A program made the position numbers and the translations under genes. Below the pieces are notes generated by a model. It did no database searches, was not told the DNA's origin, and worked only from the letters and a program-made list of their open reading frames with translations. Positions 62,701 through 64,000 of a stretch of 64,000 bases of DNA are shown piece by piece; the stretch's first letter is position 1; each line of letters opens with the position of its first letter. Source of the DNA: Torreya grandis (Eukaryota; Streptophyta; Pinopsida; Cupressales; Taxaceae); the NCBI GenBank assembly GCA_037957365.1, contig JARHVA010000639.1, forward strand, positions 4,142,501-4,206,500, given 5' to 3'.

Positions 62701-64000
62701 CCCAACTCCAACCCTTAACCAAAACAAGTTGCCTCCATTACTCCCTTTACCCACCACAAACCTACCTCCTCTAAAAACTTCGGCACCCCACACAAAGAAA
62801 GTGTCATCTACACGAGTGACCACACCACCAACCCAAAAGGTGGTATGAAAGTCTCCCTCAACAACTCCCAAGCAAAATTCATCAACACCTAACGCATCAA
62901 CAAGCACAGACCCCTTAGCAGGTTCATATGCTTTGATATTACGTCAACTTTTTCAAACTTCTAGTATAACTCTTCCACCTATTAAACCATTTCAACCTCT
63001 CAAACAAAAACCATCCTGGTTCGATGACACTAAAATCTGCTAATATCATCACACACCTGGACATGACATTGAAAATTGTTGTGCCCTCAAGGTTGTCATT
63101 CACCAATACATGGAAAAAGACACCCATCTTGAGGATACTATCGATGAATCTCCAACACCATCTCATGTCTCCCAAGCCCCTTCACCTTCATCAAGATCTC
63201 ATCATTAGACTATGGTCCCTTTACCTCCTTTGCCCCCTCTATTCGAGATTAACACCATCAATGTGGCTACTAGATCACAAAAGGATAAAGCAAAAGAGAA
63301 AGTTGTTATTCCTTGGACCTACCCATTTGTCAAACCACCTCAACTACCAAAACCCAAAATTTCTATCTTGGGTACATCCCAACTCACTTCTTCAGAGGCA
63401 ATCCGTGATTCTATGGTGAAACAGCTTCACCAAACGCCCATGAAGATGACCTTATATGACCTCATTCAAAGCTCTCCCCAACATCATCAAGCTTTAATTA
63501 AAGCCTTACAGGCAGTAGACGTCCAACCTGAGGACCCCCAACCACTAGCTACCTTAGTCCAATCATTATCCCCCGTCGCCTCCATTACCTTTAGCAATTC
63601 TAAAATTCTGACCTCCAACTCAAAAGATCAGGACGCTGCCCTTTTCATCATAGCCTACGTTGATCAAACTCACATTAAGTAGGTTATGATTGATGGGGGT
63701 GCCAACATCAATATCATTTCCACCCATGCCTATGACCAATTAGCCCTCCCAAAGAATTGCATATCAAAACCTGACGCAATTCTTCGATCTTTTAATGACA
63801 CCACTGCCACTACCATTGGCACCATCATCTTACATATTCGTGTTGGCCCACAAACAGTCCCAGAGCTCTTCTACATCATCGAGGGAGAGTTCTAATACAA
63901 TATGTTATTAGGATGACCTTGGATATGAGCCATGGCCTATGTCCCTTCTACATTACACTGTTGTGTCAAATATGAACATGACGGTCAAGTCCATGTCATT
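59795..64000 (+). pseudogene. Gag-protease polyprotein of E2, stops only, cut by window edge
   Basis: A single frame runs from ATG at 59795 (MVLTCSQTK) to the edge. I count 18 in-frame stops: 59909, 60032, 60635, 60674, 60740, 61343, 61451, 61454, 61886, 62267, 62420, 62846, 63041, 63206, 63680, 63893, 63914 and 63926. No lasting frameshift is needed, although a short compensated one near 60610-60680 is possible. In order it encodes a Pro/Ser/Thr-rich N-terminus; a gag core (60690-61180, with FPMSLSGATLDWYSS, LAQLFLNHFSI and FIARWRSLI); a Lys/Ser-rich linker; a CHHC zinc knuckle at 61514-61555; a Pro/Ser-rich region; a second CHHC knuckle at 63038-63079; the LYDLIQSSPQHHQALIKAL segment (near 63450); and the start of the aspartic protease with DGGA at 63692-63703 (where DSGA or DNGS is usual) and NMLLG at 63899. 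Stops in the conserved NMLLG-x-PWI-x-A motif at 63914 and 63926 sit where Arg or His codons are usual. Copying enzymes would be encoded further right. Confidence 0.88.
61800..61930 (+). repeat. Peptide-level tandem repeat in E2 linker
   Basis: Three to four copies of a Pro-Ser-Gln-(A/V)-(D/E)-E-P-S-(S/T) unit, 12-15 residues each, in the disordered linker between the two zinc knuckles. Confidence 0.75.

Larger units (their letters stand above)
57230..64000 (+). mobile_element. Ty3/gypsy Tat-like element E2, 5' part
   Basis: A probable 5' LTR (57230-58626), primer site (58630), a 1.15-kb leader and a long gag-protease reading frame run off the right edge of the window. The start TGTAGACACC is common among plant LTRs of this group. 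The segment before the protease (LYDLIQSSPQHHQALIKAL, then a stretch leading to the DGGA active site) follows the Tat-lineage pattern. Polymerase and the 3' LTR would lie beyond 64000. Base composition is markedly less AT-rich than in neighbouring debris, which with the preserved frame suggests a younger insertion. Confidence 0.85.

Noticed and set aside
61042..63175. Several reverse-strand open frames opposite E2 gag
   Set aside because: They are shadows of the Pro/Ser-rich plus-strand frame; no domain similarity.

Overview
This window looks like intergenic DNA from a seed plant with a large, repeat-rich genome. It is AT-rich, I recognise no cellular gene, rRNA or tRNA gene, and almost everything identifiable is LTR-retrotransposon material at different stages of decay. 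A gymnosperm-like genome would fit the old, nested, indel-poor elements, but that is inference; the sequence does not fix the species.

Layout. (1) 954-6631 is a reverse-strand LTR-like repeat (N1) split by a well preserved element, E1 (1097-5920), with two 1.23-kb LTRs, a 5-bp target duplication, a tRNA-iMet-type primer site and only gag and protease. (2) 6632-21694 is older AT-rich debris holding a gag remnant (8.8-9.9 kb), a degenerate plus-strand element R (10.7-17.2 kb) with its own LTR pair, primer site and protease, and several minisatellites. (3) 21695-38185 is a second N copy (N2) split by a giant reverse-strand element, E3 (21967-37574). E3 has an LTR at each end, a primer site, a leader with 60-bp hairpin repeats, gag, protease, and on the opposite strand a broken plant-mobile-domain (PMD) gene. 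Its 5' LTR is itself split by a same-family LTR in the other direction. (4) 39.0-39.4 kb is a very long TG microsatellite. (5) 40575-56273 is a tandem LTR-internal-LTR-internal-LTR array (L), and its second internal region is split by element M (48554-54409), again gag and protease only. (6) 57230-64000 is the 5' part of a Tat-like Ty3/gypsy element, E2, cut by the window edge.

No functional gene network is visible. What ties the parts together is insertion history: N and L are the oldest hosts, E3 and M landed in them, B landed in E3, and E1 and E2 look youngest (least AT-rich, clearest reading frames). In E1 and E2 decay is mainly by stop codons in a preserved frame. Every recognisable coding trace is gag, protease or an accessory ORF; I found no convincing reverse transcriptase, RNase H or integrase anywhere. 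The most unusual signal is a near-palindromic 12-mer, ACCGAYRTCGGT, in short clusters in the LTRs of E1 and the LTR and leader of E2, two families that otherwise look unrelated.
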